From Mesorhizobium sp. (GTDB lineage Bacteria > Pseudomonadota > Alphaproteobacteria > Rhizobiales > Rhizobiaceae): a stretch of 64,000 nucleotides of DNA. Both the position numbers and the translations under genes were made by a program. Position 1 is the stretch's first letter. Each line of letters begins with the position of its first letter. Location: positions 170,144 through 234,143 of the forward strand of contig SUGL01000004.1 of the NCBI GenBank assembly GCA_004963905.1. Direction: 5' to 3'. Shown in pieces: positions 50,601 to 60,493 of this stretch. A model generated the notes under the pieces. That model saw nothing but the letters and a program-made list of their open reading frames with translations. It searched no databases and was not told where the DNA came from.

Positions 50601-52440
50601 CGGCAAGATCTATTCGCGCGCCGTAACTGTTCTCCAGCTCCATGTCGTGGATGAAGACCTTGCCGGAGCCCGTGTCGGCGACCTCGAAGGTGCGCTCGCT
50701 GATGACGCGGAAACCGATGTTTTCCAGCACCGGAACGCGACGCGACAGCGCCACAGGGCTGCCATAGTGATGGATTTTCAGCGCCGCCTGATGCGGCTTC
50801 TGGTCGGCATGGCGGTAATAGTCGATGGCGATCGGATTGTCGGGGCCGATCCTGGCGATACGACCGGCATCGGCCAGCGCCACCGCTGCCGAGAACGAGT
50901 CGCGATAGCTTTCCGGGAAGCGAGCGGCGATGCTCTTCAATGTCGGGTCGCTGCTGGCCGCTTCCGCGGCTTCGGAAAGCGCGTCCTCCCAGGTGCGCAC
51001 GATATCGCGGATCGCCGCCTCGATGGTCGCCTGCTCGATCTTCGGCGTCTTGCCGCCGGAGCGGCCGATGATGAAGTGAACGCGCGCCAGCCCGCCTTCC
51101 GGGAACGCCGGATAATAGGCGGAGAGCCGGCCCTCGAACACGGTCTTGAGGTAAGTGCCGATCTTCTCGCGCACGACGCTGTCATAGCGGTCGCGCGGCA
51201 CGAAGACGAGGATCGAAACGAAACGATCGAACTGGTCGACGCGCACCAGCGCCCTGATCCGCGGCCGCTCGATCAACCCGAGAATGGCGTTGGCATGCTT
51301 TCTGAGGATCGGCACCGGGACCTGGAAGAACTCATCGCGCGGATAGCTCTCCAGCACGTTGATCAGCGCCTTGCCGGAATGGTCGTTCGGATTGAAGCCG
51401 GACTTGGCGATGATCGTTTCGGCCTTCGAGCGCAGATAGGGGATTTTCATCACCGAGCGCGTGTACGCGGTCGAGGTGAACATGCCGACGATGCGCAGCT
51501 CGCCGGCAAGCGCCCCCTTGGCCGTATAGGTCTTGACGCCGATGTAATCGAGGTAGATGCGGCGATGCACGGAGGACTTGGCATTCGCCTTGGTGACGAT
51601 CAGCGGTTCAGGCCCGTGCAGGAAGGCGCGGATTTCCGGCGTCGTCGTCACCGCCTCGGTACCTCGCCTCAGCACCAGCACGTCGGGATCTGTCAAGATG
51701 CCGAGGCCGGGCTTGTCGGCGCGCTCCAGCGTGCCGCTCTCCTCGCCGCCGACATATTTGAATTCGCGCATGCCGAGAAAGGTGAAATTGTCGTCACGCA
51801 GCCATTCGAGAAAGGCGATCGCCTCGGAGACGCTCTTCTTGTCGAGCGGCACGGCCGAATAACGGAATTCGGAAATGGCCTGGTCGAGGCGGGCGAGCAT
51901 CCGCTTCCAGTCGGTGACAGCGGCGCGGACCTGATTGAGTATCTTGCGCAGACGCTCGGTGAGAGCGGCCGCCTGTTCCGCGGTCAGCCGCGGGATATGG
52001 ACGTGGACGACGCTTAGCCGGTCGTCGTCTTCCTTGCCGGCGTCGCCCAGGACCTGCGCGACGCCCGCCTTGTCGTGCCGGACTGTGACGATGGGATGGG
52101 TGACCAGGGTCGGTTCGCCGGAGGACTCGGCGATCTCGCCGAGGATGGAATCGAACAGAAACGGCATGTTGTCGTTGACGACGGTGATGACCGTGACCGG
52201 CCTGCCGCCGCAGGCAACGCCCGAATCGGCCTCGATCGCGACGACGCTCTCGCCCTTCTTGTGGCCGGCGACTGCTCGGGCGGCGAGTTCGCCCGCGCGT
52301 TCCAGGTCGGCCACGTCATAGGCCGCGACGTCCTCCGCCGGTGCGCGGGCAAGCAGGTAGTCGGCAAGCCTTGCCGGCTTGTCTTCCATCTTCGCGGCGG
52401 CCGCAGCTTTCTTTTTCGGCTTGGATTTTACGCTGGCCAT
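47668..52440 (-). CDS. NAD-specific glutamate dehydrogenase, large type
   Basis: This 1590-aa enzyme oxidatively deaminates glutamate to 2-oxoglutarate with NAD. It belongs to the 180-kDa GDH class (Bac_GDH), with regulatory ACT-like regions in the N-terminal 700 residues and the catalytic core around PVGAKGGFYPKRLP (active-site Lys). Later segments include VGDMSGDVFGNGMLL, AAFDHRDIFIDPDPD and DLLWFGGIGTY. The ATG at 52440 is preceded by GGGAGGG; the N-terminus is Lys/Ala-rich (KSKPKKKAAAAAK). It is the longest gene here and intact. It probably serves catabolism of glutamate and arginine or proline. Confidence 0.95.
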   Translation of the reverse strand: MASVKSKPKKKAAAAAKMEDKPARLADYLLARAPAEDVAAYDVADLERAGELAARAVAGHKKGESVVAIEADSGVACGGRPVTVITVVNDNMPFLFDSILGEIAESSGEPTLVTHPIVTVRHDKAGVAQVLGDAGKEDDDRLSVVHVHIPRLTAEQAAALTERLRKILNQVRAAVTDWKRMLARLDQAISEFRYSAVPLDKKSVSEAIAFLEWLRDDNFTFLGMREFKYVGGEESGTLERADKPGLGILTDPDVLVLRRGTEAVTTTPEIRAFLHGPEPLIVTKANAKSSVHRRIYLDYIGVKTYTAKGALAGELRIVGMFTSTAYTRSVMKIPYLRSKAETIIAKSGFNPNDHSGKALINVLESYPRDEFFQVPVPILRKHANAILGLIERPRIRALVRVDQFDRFVSILVFVPRDRYDSVVREKIGTYLKTVFEGRLSAYYPAFPEGGLARVHFIIGRSGGKTPKIEQATIEAAIRDIVRTWEDALSEAAEAASSDPTLKSIAARFPESYRDSFSAAVALADAGRIARIGPDNPIAIDYYRHADQKPHQAALKIHHYGSPVALSRRVPVLENIGFRVISERTFEVADTGSGKVFIHDMELENSYGARIDLADGGALFEDAFLSVWRGDVDNDGYNGLAQTAGLWSGEITILRAYGRYLQQAGIPQSQDFIAAALNRYPDIARGLHQLFVARLGPTAETEGVVAAKHLKAKIKDALEEVPNIDDDTIIRRYLNLIEASLRTNHFVADTKERGQSLAIKLDSQAVDGLPAPRPWREIFVYGSEVEGVHLRFGPVARGGLRWSDRAQDYRTEVLGLVKAQQVKNAVIVPVGAKGGFYPKRLPMSAGRDAIFEAGTSAYKNFVSSLLSITDNIGIGGVIPPAGVVRRDPDDPYFVVAADKGTATFSDTANAISEKHDFWLDDAFASGGSAGYDHKKMGITAKGAWEAVKRHFREMNRDIQAEPFTVVGVGDMSGDVFGNGMLLSPATRLIAAFDHRDIFIDPDPDMAASMAERQRMFALPRSSWQDYDKSKLSEGGVIVSRSQKSITLPQAAAAAIGLGKTTATPVEIMNAILKAPVDLLWFGGIGTYVRASGETNADVGDRANDAIRVTALDVRAKVIGEGANLGVTQRARIEFGMSGGRCNSDAIDNSGGVNCSDVEVNIKIALASAMRKGSLSRPARNKLLAEMTDEVSALVLSNNYQQTLALSLARKRGLADIAHQARFMTALEARGLLDRAVETLPSPAALAEREARGEPLTRAELGVLLAYAKIVLFSDIVASDVPDDPHFDRDLMGYFPERMAKKFAGEIRDHRLRREIIARVVANDLVNRGGPSFVNRLQEATGRTAAAVVRTFAVVRDGFSLPSLYKEIDGLDNQIDGQTQLDLYQSVSRLIFVTSGWYLKHDAGSAPLSQRIAELQEARKALEPKLTSLLPAFSRERIEERRHGLFKGGAPEKLAEKLALAEVGELIPDIALTARTGNADIVSAAKAFFAVSDAFRIPRVEEAARSIMPPDYYDQLALSRATDTIGMARRGIAVAALTSHGKAPDPVAAWLEAGGERVARIRERLQALTEGGDITVSRLSVASGLMSDLTGM

Positions 52441-52561
52441 GACGCCCTCCCGTGGCATGCTTTTGCGACTATGGTAGCAGATGAGCGCTGTTTGGCGACA
52501 AAGGTTTGACGACGCTTTAAAAAATTCGAACCGACGCCATCGCCCTGCAAGGAGAACGACC

Positions 52562-53125
52562 ATGACCGACAGAATTACGGCGCTCGACCTGGTCCAGGCG
52601 GAGCTCAGCGAGGCGACGAAAGCCTATTTCGCCAAATGCGAGGAGAAGCTCGGCCTCGTTCCCAACGTGCTTCTGGCCTACGCTTTCGACGAGAAGAAGC
52701 TGCGCGCCTTCACCGACATGTACAACGATTTGATGCTGGGCGAATCCGGCCTGTCGAAGCTGGAGCGCGAGATGATCGCGGTGGTCGTGTCCTCGATCAA
52801 CCATTGCTTCTACTGCCTGACCGCGCATGGCGCGGCGGTGCGCCAGCTGTCGGGCGAGCCCGCGCTGGGCGAGATGATGATGATGAATTTCCGCGCCGCA
52901 GAGCTTCCCTCTCGCCAGCGCGCGATGCTGGAATTCGCGGTCAAGCTGACTGAAGAGCCGGCCAAGATCGTCGAGGCCGACCGCGCCGCGCTGCGTGAAG
53001 CCGGCTTCACCGACCGCGACATCTGGGACATCGCTTCCACCGCCGCCTTCTTCAACATGTCGAACCGCGTGGCGGCCGCGGTCGATATGCGGCCGAACCC
53101 CGAATACCACGCCATGGCCAGGTGA
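52562..53125 (+). CDS. AhpD-like peroxidase-related protein
   Basis: This 187-aa carboxymuconolactone-decarboxylase/AhpD fold protein has the redox motif HCFYCLTAHG (Cys-X2-Cys-X3-His, residues near 81-88), as in peroxidase-related enzymes. It likely acts as a thiol-dependent peroxidase or disulfide reductase in the cytoplasm. Other family segments are LGLVPNVLLAYAFDEKKL and LEREMIAVVVSSIN. AAGGAG lies nine bases before the ATG at 52562. It is divergent from the NAD-GDH gene. Confidence 0.9.
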   Translation: MTDRITALDLVQAELSEATKAYFAKCEEKLGLVPNVLLAYAFDEKKLRAFTDMYNDLMLGESGLSKLEREMIAVVVSSINHCFYCLTAHGAAVRQLSGEPALGEMMMMNFRAAELPSRQRAMLEFAVKLTEEPAKIVEADRAALREAGFTDRDIWDIASTAAFFNMSNRVAAAVDMRPNPEYHAMAR

Positions 53126-53183
53126 CACCCTTTACATTAGCGGATCCGAATTTTTCATTGCCCGCCCCGCCGTTTGGTCCGAT

Positions 53184-53262
53184 GATCAACGATCGCGGCT
53201 GCCGCGTATCGGATTGCGGCACAGCCGCATATCCGGTTGCGGCACAGCCGCATATCAACGAT
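53184..53262. repeat. Direct repeats of a small palindrome upstream of the YCII gene
   Basis: The 20-mer TTGCGGCACAGCCGCATATC occurs at 53214-53233 and 53237-53256, 23 bp apart, and each copy carries the hairpin TGCGGC-ACA-GCCGCA. A degenerate third copy (ATCGCGGCTGCCGCGTATC) lies just upstream. They sit between the AhpD-like and YCII genes, about 60 bp before the latter's start. Confidence 0.8.
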
Positions 53263-53316
53263 TGCAAGCGGCGTGGCCGCATGCCGGTTCGACGCCGCTG
53301 ACCAAGGGAGGAGAAC

Positions 53317-53640
53317 ATGGCGAAATTTCTCTATGTCTATCACGGCTCCGGCAAGATGCCGACCGAAGAGGCCGAACGCAAAGCGGCCATGGACGCCTGG
53401 ACCGGCTGGTACGACAAGCTCGGCTCGGCCGTCGTCGACGGCGGCAACCCCGTCGGCATGTCGAAGACGGTGCTGCCCGGCGGCAAGGTCGAGAGCAATG
53501 GCGGCAGCAATCCGGCCGCCGGCTACACGATCGTCGAGGCGAAGGACATCGATGATGCTGTCGCCAAGGCCAGGGATTGTCCGATCCTGACGAACCCGGC
53601 GTTCAGCGTCGAGATCGCGCCGATCATCGAGATGATGTGA
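53317..53640 (+). CDS. YCII-related (DGPF-type) protein
   Basis: This 107-aa protein has a dimeric alpha+beta barrel fold of the YCII/DGPF type. Features are MAKFLYVYHGSG, WTGWYDKLGSAVVDGGNPVG, GYTIVEAKDIDDAVAKARDCPIL and a C-terminal strand VEIAPIIEM. Such proteins are small-molecule binding or weak hydrolase-like; no function is established. GGGAGGAGAAC precedes the ATG. Repeated hairpins lie in its 5' region. Confidence 0.87.
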   Translation: MAKFLYVYHGSGKMPTEEAERKAAMDAWTGWYDKLGSAVVDGGNPVGMSKTVLPGGKVESNGGSNPAAGYTIVEAKDIDDAVAKARDCPILTNPAFSVEIAPIIEMM

Positions 53641-54044
53641 CGCAGGGGCGCGGCGGCCGCAGCCAATCGGTGGTGAAGAAGGGTGGGCAGCGCACTGGCC
53701 TTGCTTGCCCGCTGCAGCACGGCTAGAAGAGCCGACCCTTTACCGATTTCGAGCTTCACTTTGCCTCAGTAACCGCCGGTCTCGTCAACTCCCCGAAAGC
53801 ACCGCAGGCGCAGCTTTGGCGGCACCTGCATCATTTCATGTGTTCTTCAGGCGGCGGTTTCGAGACCGGTTTGGCATTGCTGAGCCCGTCGCGCATCCGC
53901 GCCGACGCCTGATTTCCAATATCGCAGCCTTTCGCCACGCCGTGCCCGCATGGGCATGATCCCGGAAAGGATCATGCTCGAGCAGAGAGGGCATCTCGAA
54001 CGTCGCCGGCCTGACGGACTTCCCGACGGGAAGGGCCTACCGGC
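53641..54044. repeat. Gene-free stretch with a short hairpin, possibly a family A remnant
   Basis: In these 404 bp no gene was recognised. At 53954-53977, GCATGATCC and GGATCATGC form a perfect 9-bp stem around CGGAAA, which resembles a shortened family A hairpin. The rest (53641-53950) shows no clear motif. Confidence 0.5.
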
Positions 54045-54671
54045 ATGTCTGGATTGTTGCGTATCCGCTGGGCGATCGCGCCGAAAATCGCGCCTCGACC
54101 TCTCATCAACTGCAACCGCTGCGGCGGCATCAGACCCTATCGATGCAGCGGCAAATTCCGCGTCAACGCCAACGGCAAGCGCATCGATGCCTGGCTGATC
54201 TACCGCTGCGCGGACTGCGACAATTCCTGGAACCGGACCATTTTTGAGCGCTGCAATCGCCGTGACGTCGAGCCGGCGCTGCTTGCGGCGCTCGAAAACA
54301 ACGATCCATCGCTCGTGCGGCGTCATGCGTTCGATGCCATGGCGTTACGGAGCCGGATCGGACGGATCGAGGAATTTCCAGACGTCACGGTCCGAAAAGA
54401 GCTGCCGGACAGCAGGCCGGACTGCGCCACCGCGCTTTGGCTCGAGCTTCGGCTCGACGCCGTAACGCCCTTGCGGCTCGACCGGCTGCTCGCCGGCGAG
54501 CTCGGCATCTCGCGGTCGAGGCTGCAAGCTTGGGAAGAGCGGCAGAAACTCTCCGTCGAGCCGGATGGCGCCAAAGCCCTGCGCAGGCCGGCGCGCGACG
54601 GCGCGGCGGTCCGCATAGACCTTGCCGGCGAAGCCGATCGCGACGCCATCCTGTCGGCTGCATGCGGATGA
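54045..54671 (+). CDS. DUF1062 family protein
   Basis: This 208-aa protein has the DUF1062 N-terminus: INCNRCGGIRPYRCSGKFRVN, read in parts, followed by IYRCADCDNSWNRTIFER. The two CxxC pairs would form a zinc ribbon. The remainder contains LDRLLAGELGISRSRLQAW, an S4-like or helix-turn-helix-like RNA/DNA-binding segment. The function is unknown; a nucleic-acid-binding role is inferred only. The ATG at 54045 follows AAGGG. It converges on typA, with a terminator between. Confidence 0.83.
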   Translation: MSGLLRIRWAIAPKIAPRPLINCNRCGGIRPYRCSGKFRVNANGKRIDAWLIYRCADCDNSWNRTIFERCNRRDVEPALLAALENNDPSLVRRHAFDAMALRSRIGRIEEFPDVTVRKELPDSRPDCATALWLELRLDAVTPLRLDRLLAGELGISRSRLQAWEERQKLSVEPDGAKALRRPARDGAAVRIDLAGEADRDAILSAACG

Positions 54672-54677
54672 AAACGA

Positions 54678-54705
54678 AAAGGGAGGGAGCAACCGCTCCC
54701 TCCCC
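54678..54705 (-). terminator. Rho-independent terminator of typA
   Basis: GGGAGGGAGC (54681-54690) and GCTCCCTCCC (54695-54704) form a perfect 10-bp stem around AACC. On the minus strand it is followed by TTTTCGTTTT, so it ends typA; on the plus strand there is no T-run. Confidence 0.85.
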
Positions 54706-54727
54706 AATGACTGCCTGCGAAAAAGGC

Positions 54728-56557
<1,830 letters not shown>

Positions 56558-56751
56558 TGTCTGGTCTCGGGAGCGTTGCAGGCAGCAGGCCCAAAAGCGC
56601 CGCCTTTTTCGGTTGCGCGGCTCATACAAGGTTTTTCGCAATTGCGAAAGGGGAGGCCCCGCCCCAAATACATGGTCACTGATTCTTAAACGTCTTGGTG
56701 TGAAATGATTCTGTTAACCAAGGCGGAACCTTTGAGGGGCCGGGCAGTTCG

Positions 56752-57039
56752 ATGTTCATGACCGATCAGATGTCCAGATTGCGTCCGGTTTTGGCTTGGG
56801 CGGCGCTTGGCGTGCTGGTTGCGGCTGGCGCGGCACAGTCGGCGGCGGCCCTCAAGGAAGCCAACCCGGCGCGCTCGTCCGACACGCGGACGGCCGAGCA
56901 GATGTTCGCCGACGCTCCTGACGGCGTCGACCCGATCGTCACCGGCCCGGTCAGCGCCGCCTTCAAGCAGCGGCAGAAGGATGCCAACTGCGATACGGCG
57001 GTATGGCCGAACGTTCCTGCTGCCTGCTATCCGGATTGA
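56752..57039 (+). CDS. Small secreted hypothetical protein
   Basis: This 95-aa protein has a signal-peptide-like N-terminus (VLAWAALGVLVAAGAAQSAAA, cleavage expected near residue 33) and a short hydrophilic mature part with two Cys (NCDTAVW and AACYPD). No family was recognised. Codon usage and the signal sequence support it being real. The starts at 56752 (MFMTDQ) and 56758 (MTDQMS) are equally plausible. It lies between typA (divergent) and a palindromic element. Confidence 0.6.
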   Translation: MFMTDQMSRLRPVLAWAALGVLVAAGAAQSAAALKEANPARSSDTRTAEQMFADAPDGVDPIVTGPVSAAFKQRQKDANCDTAVWPNVPAACYPD

Positions 57040-57070
57040 CGACTGCAGTCTTACGAACGCGGCAAACGTT

Positions 57071-57248
57071 GGCGGGACAGCACCCCCCTCTGGCCTGCCG
57101 GCCATCTCCCCCTCAAGGGGGGAGATTAGCAGCTTTGATCTCACCGCCAGTCCTGCAGCGTTGGAAATTGGCGAAAGCCGATGCGAAATCCGATCTCCCC
57201 CCAAGTGGGGGAGATGCCCGGTAGGGCAGAGGGGGGCGCTGTCCCGCC
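57071..57248. repeat. Palindromic element with 21-bp terminal inverted repeats, family E
   Basis: GGCGGGACAGCACCCCCCTC (57071-57090, plus T) and the segment ending GCGCTGTCCCGCC (57228-57248) are inverted repeats matching at 20 of 21 positions. Inner pairs are CTCCCCCTCAAGGGGGGAGAT and ATCTCCCCCCAAGTGGGGGAG, each a small palindrome. It lies between the small secreted protein gene and convergent phoD. Confidence 0.8.
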
Positions 57249-57271
57249 TGCCTTACCAATTTTCTCAAGGC

Positions 57272-58846
57272 CTAAGCCGACCGCACCGGATCGAGCGTGA
57301 CCTTGTAGAGCTCGTTGTCGTCGCGATCCATCAGCCGCACGGTGAGCTGCTCTGTGGCGCCCGAAATGTCCACTAGGCCGAAAAACTGCAGCCCCGCCGA
57401 CGGCGGCAGGTTCTGGCCTTGCTCGGCCGTCGGCGCCTTGATGAACTTCAGCTCCGGACCGAAGGTCATGTCGAGATCGTTGGGACCGAAGGTGCCGGCA
57501 TGGATCGGGCCGGAGACGAACTCCCAGAACGGATTGAAATCCTGGAACTTGGCCTTGTCCGGATTGTAGTAATGCGCCGCCGTGTAGTGGACGTCGGCGG
57601 TAAGCCACACCGTGTTGGTGATGCCGGCGTTCTTGATGTAGCGCAGCAGATCGGCGAATTCGAGCTCGCCGCCCTTCGGCGCGCCGTTGTCGCTGTTGGC
57701 GACGGCTTCGAAGCCGACCTTCTTCGCCGCATCGTCCCAGACGACGAGACTGAGCGGCATGTCGGCGGCGATGATCTTCCAGGTCGCCTTCGAGTTCGCC
57801 AGCTCCCGCTTCAGCCACTTGGTCTGCTGCTCGCCGAGCATGCGCGACTTCGGCGTCAGCGTTTCCTCCAGGTCCGGGCCGTTCGGGCCGCGATAGGAGC
57901 GCATGTCGAGGAAGAACACGTCGAGCAGCGGCCCGTAAGCGATCTTGCGGTAGACGCGGCCAGGCTCCGAAGGCTCGTAGCGGATGGTCGTCATCTCGTG
58001 GAAGGCGCGCGCGGCACGAGCGGCCAGCACGTGGATCGACTTTTCCTTGTAACGGTCGTCCGCGGTCAGGTTCTTCGAATCCGACCAGTTGTTCAGCACC
58101 TCGTGGTCATCCCACTGGTAGAAGGTCGGGCAGATGGCGGAAAGGCCAAGCACGTGCTTGTCCATCATGTTGTATTTCCACTGGTCGCGGTACTCATCGA
58201 GCGTCTCGGCGACCTTGCGCTTGCCGTCGATCATGACGACGTTCTTCCACTTGCCGCCGCCGGGCAGGTCGACCTCGTCCTTCATGGCGCCGTCGGCATA
58301 GATCGTGTCACCCGAATGCAGGAAGAAGTCCGGCGTGTGCTTGGCGATGGTCGAATAGGTCTTCATGCCGGTCTCGTCGATGCCCCAGCCCTGGCCGGCG
58401 GTGTCGCCCGACCACGCGAAACGCACGTCGCGCTTCGAGGCCGGCGCAGTGCGGAAGCGGCCGACGATCGGCTCGGAGACGGCGTTGACGTCGGAAAGGT
58501 CGGCAGCGGTCATGCGATAGAAGATGTCCTGGTCGGCGGCGAGATCGGTGAGCAACCGCTTCACCGTGTAGTCGCTGGCAGGCGAGGTATCGAGCGGCGC
58601 GAGCTTGACCGCGTCGGCGAAGCTTTCCGTCGTCGACACTTCATACATCACGCGCGCCGGGCGGTCGGTGCGGGTCCAGACCATGCCGGAGGTTGCGTCG
58701 ATGTCGCCGGACTGGACGCCATGGGTGAAAGCCGGCCGCTGATTGGCGCGGGAATAGTAAGGCAGCGCGAGGCCGGAGGCGCCGACGAGGCCAAAGGCGC
58801 TGGCTGAGGTGACGAAAGCGCGGCGGGTCAACGAGAGCTTGTTCAT
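57272..58846 (-). CDS. phoD: Alkaline phosphatase D family protein
   Basis: This 524-aa phosphodiesterase/monoesterase releases phosphate outside the cytoplasm. A twin-arginine signal (LTRRAFVTSASAFGLVGASG, residues 6-25) precedes a PhoD-type N-terminal beta-domain and a calcineurin-like metallophosphatase core. That core contains FAWSGDTAGQGWGIDE, LHSGDTIYADG, WDDHEVLNNWS and WLTADVHYTAAHYY. The ATG at 58846 directly precedes the Tat signal. Whether phosphate limitation controls it cannot be seen; no clear Pho box was identified. Confidence 0.92.
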   Translation of the reverse strand: MNKLSLTRRAFVTSASAFGLVGASGLALPYYSRANQRPAFTHGVQSGDIDATSGMVWTRTDRPARVMYEVSTTESFADAVKLAPLDTSPASDYTVKRLLTDLAADQDIFYRMTAADLSDVNAVSEPIVGRFRTAPASKRDVRFAWSGDTAGQGWGIDETGMKTYSTIAKHTPDFFLHSGDTIYADGAMKDEVDLPGGGKWKNVVMIDGKRKVAETLDEYRDQWKYNMMDKHVLGLSAICPTFYQWDDHEVLNNWSDSKNLTADDRYKEKSIHVLAARAARAFHEMTTIRYEPSEPGRVYRKIAYGPLLDVFFLDMRSYRGPNGPDLEETLTPKSRMLGEQQTKWLKRELANSKATWKIIAADMPLSLVVWDDAAKKVGFEAVANSDNGAPKGGELEFADLLRYIKNAGITNTVWLTADVHYTAAHYYNPDKAKFQDFNPFWEFVSGPIHAGTFGPNDLDMTFGPELKFIKAPTAEQGQNLPPSAGLQFFGLVDISGATEQLTVRLMDRDDNELYKVTLDPVRSA

Positions 58847-59131
58847 GGCTGTCTCCGGATGGCGTTGAACGGGACCGCCAAGCTCTCGCCTCAATGTTTC
58901 AGGCGCATATCGGAACCATGAAGTTTTGATAACAGTGAACAGGCCTTGCCTTCTCCCCTTGTGGGAGAAGGTGGATCGGCGCGCTAGCGCCGAGACGGAT
59001 GAGGGGTGTTCCAGCGGAGTGAGACGTCGATGTTCCGGCTGAGTGAAGCGCTGGCGTTCCCTGGAACACCCCTCATCCGACCGAGCTTCGCTCGGCCACC
59101 TTCTCCCACAAGGGGAGAAGGGAAGAGCAGC
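58847..59131. repeat. Intergenic region with family D palindrome (copy 3)
   Basis: A perfect 26-bp inverted repeat has arms 58949-58974 (starting CCTTCTCCCCTTGTGGGAGA) and 59096-59121. Inner stems are GGCGCGCTAGCGCC and CCGAGCTTCGCTCGG, and GGATGAGGGGTGTTCC mirrors GGAACACCCCTCATCC. It is the cleanest member of the family. No gene lies in the gap. Confidence 0.85.
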
Positions 59132-60415
59132 CTAAGCCGCCTGCGGCTCCGGATCGAAAGCCGGCTTGCTCGTGTTGATCAGCAGCGAGATGCAGGCTGC
59201 GGCAATGCCCGTCATGCCGGCGATCATGAACGCGAGCTCGTAATTGCCCTGCAGTTCGCGCATGGTGCCGCCGAAAGCAGCCGCGGCCGCCGCGCCTACT
59301 TGGTGGCCGGCGACGATCCAGCCGAAGACGATCGGTCCGCTGCGGTCGCCGAAGGCTTCGTTGGCGAGCCTCAGCGTCGGCGGCACGGTGGCGATCCAGT
59401 CGAGCCCGTAGAGCACGGCGAAGACGATCAGGCTGACCGCCGAGAAGCCGGAATAGGGCAGGTAGATCAGCGACAGGCCGCGCACGGCGTAGTAGACGCC
59501 GAGCAGCTTGCGCGGATCGAAGCGGTCGGTGAGCCAGCCGGACAGCGTCGTGCCGATCAGGTCGAATATACCCATCATCGACAGCAGCCCGGCCGCCTGT
59601 ACCTCACCGATGCCCATGTCGCCGCAGAAGGCGATGAGATGCGTGCCGACTAGGCCATTGGTGGTGAAGCCGCAGACGAAGAAGGTGGCGAACAGATACC
59701 AGAACACTCTCGTACCTGCTGCTCGGCGCAGCGTGGAGAGCGTATGCGTCAGGAAATTGCCCTGCGAGGCCGGCGACACCGGCGGCACGTCGTCCGCATC
59801 GGCGCCGTAGCGGACCTGGCCGATCGAGGCCGGGCGCTCCGGCACCAGCAGGAACACGATCGGCACCAGGGCAGCAGTAGCAATGGCAACGGCAATCGCC
59901 ACCGGCTTCCAGCCGCCGGCCTGGGCCAGCGAGGCGATCAGTGGCAGGAACACCAGCATGCCGGTGGCGCTGGACGCCGACATCAGGCCCATCATCAGGC
60001 CGCGATTGGTCTTGAACCAGCGGTTGACGATCGTGGCGCCGAGCACGCTGGCCACCGCGCCGGAGCCGATGCCGGAAAACACGCCCCAGGTGATGAAGAG
60101 ATGCCATGGCTCGGTCATCAGCAGGCTGAGCGCGGTCGAGCCCGACATGATCAGCAGCGCGGCAAGCAGCGTGCGGCGCAGCCCGATGCGCTCCGTCAGC
60201 GCCGCGGCGAACGGCCCGGTCAGCCCGTAGAGCAGGATGCCGACGCCGGCAGCCATCGAGATCACGTCGCGACGCCAGCCGAAGCTCGCCTCCAGCGGCA
60301 GCATCATGACTGAGGGCGCGGAGCGAAGCCCAGCGGCGATCAGCAGACAGAGAAAGATGACGGCGACCACGACGAAGGCGTAGCGCTGGCCAAACGGACG
60401 GGACTGGGCTATCAT
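59132..60415 (-). CDS. MFS transporter
   Basis: This 427-aa protein has twelve predicted helices and MFS features: AAGVGILLYGLTGPFAAALTERIGLRRTL (read in parts) around the helix 2-3 loop, SGIGSGAVASVLGATIVNRWF, and GTTLSGWLTDRFDPRKLLG in the second half. The pattern is closer to the oxalate/formate and monocarboxylate branch than to drug pumps, but the substrate is unknown. The ATG at 60415 lies at the edge of an operator and has no ribosome site; an upstream ATG at 60451 is the alternative. It is divergent from a TetR regulator. Confidence 0.88.
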   Translation of the reverse strand: MIAQSRPFGQRYAFVVVAVIFLCLLIAAGLRSAPSVMMLPLEASFGWRRDVISMAAGVGILLYGLTGPFAAALTERIGLRRTLLAALLIMSGSTALSLLMTEPWHLFITWGVFSGIGSGAVASVLGATIVNRWFKTNRGLMMGLMSASSATGMLVFLPLIASLAQAGGWKPVAIAVAIATAALVPIVFLLVPERPASIGQVRYGADADDVPPVSPASQGNFLTHTLSTLRRAAGTRVFWYLFATFFVCGFTTNGLVGTHLIAFCGDMGIGEVQAAGLLSMMGIFDLIGTTLSGWLTDRFDPRKLLGVYYAVRGLSLIYLPYSGFSAVSLIVFAVLYGLDWIATVPPTLRLANEAFGDRSGPIVFGWIVAGHQVGAAAAAAFGGTMRELQGNYELAFMIAGMTGIAAACISLLINTSKPAFDPEPQAA

Positions 60416-60473
60416 GTTACTGACCGGTACGTTGCAATGGGGTGGCGCCATACATACGTACCGGTCAGTAACA
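60415..60473. promoter_or_regulatory. TetR-type operator: perfect 18-bp inverted repeat
   Basis: TGTTACTGACCGGTACGT (60415-60432) and ACGTACCGGTCAGTAACA (60456-60473) are exact inverted copies separated by 23 bp. Each arm contains the ACCGGT palindrome common in TetR sites. It lies between the MFS gene and the tetR-type gene and overlaps the MFS start, so binding should repress both. Confidence 0.85.
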
Positions 60474-60493
60474 TTGTCAAGCGGGTTTGCTGA

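Noticed and set aside
47827-52017. 1396-codon open frame opposite NAD-glutamate dehydrogenase
   Set aside because: Very long but mirrors the codon positions of the real gene; no ribosome site, no recognisable domain.
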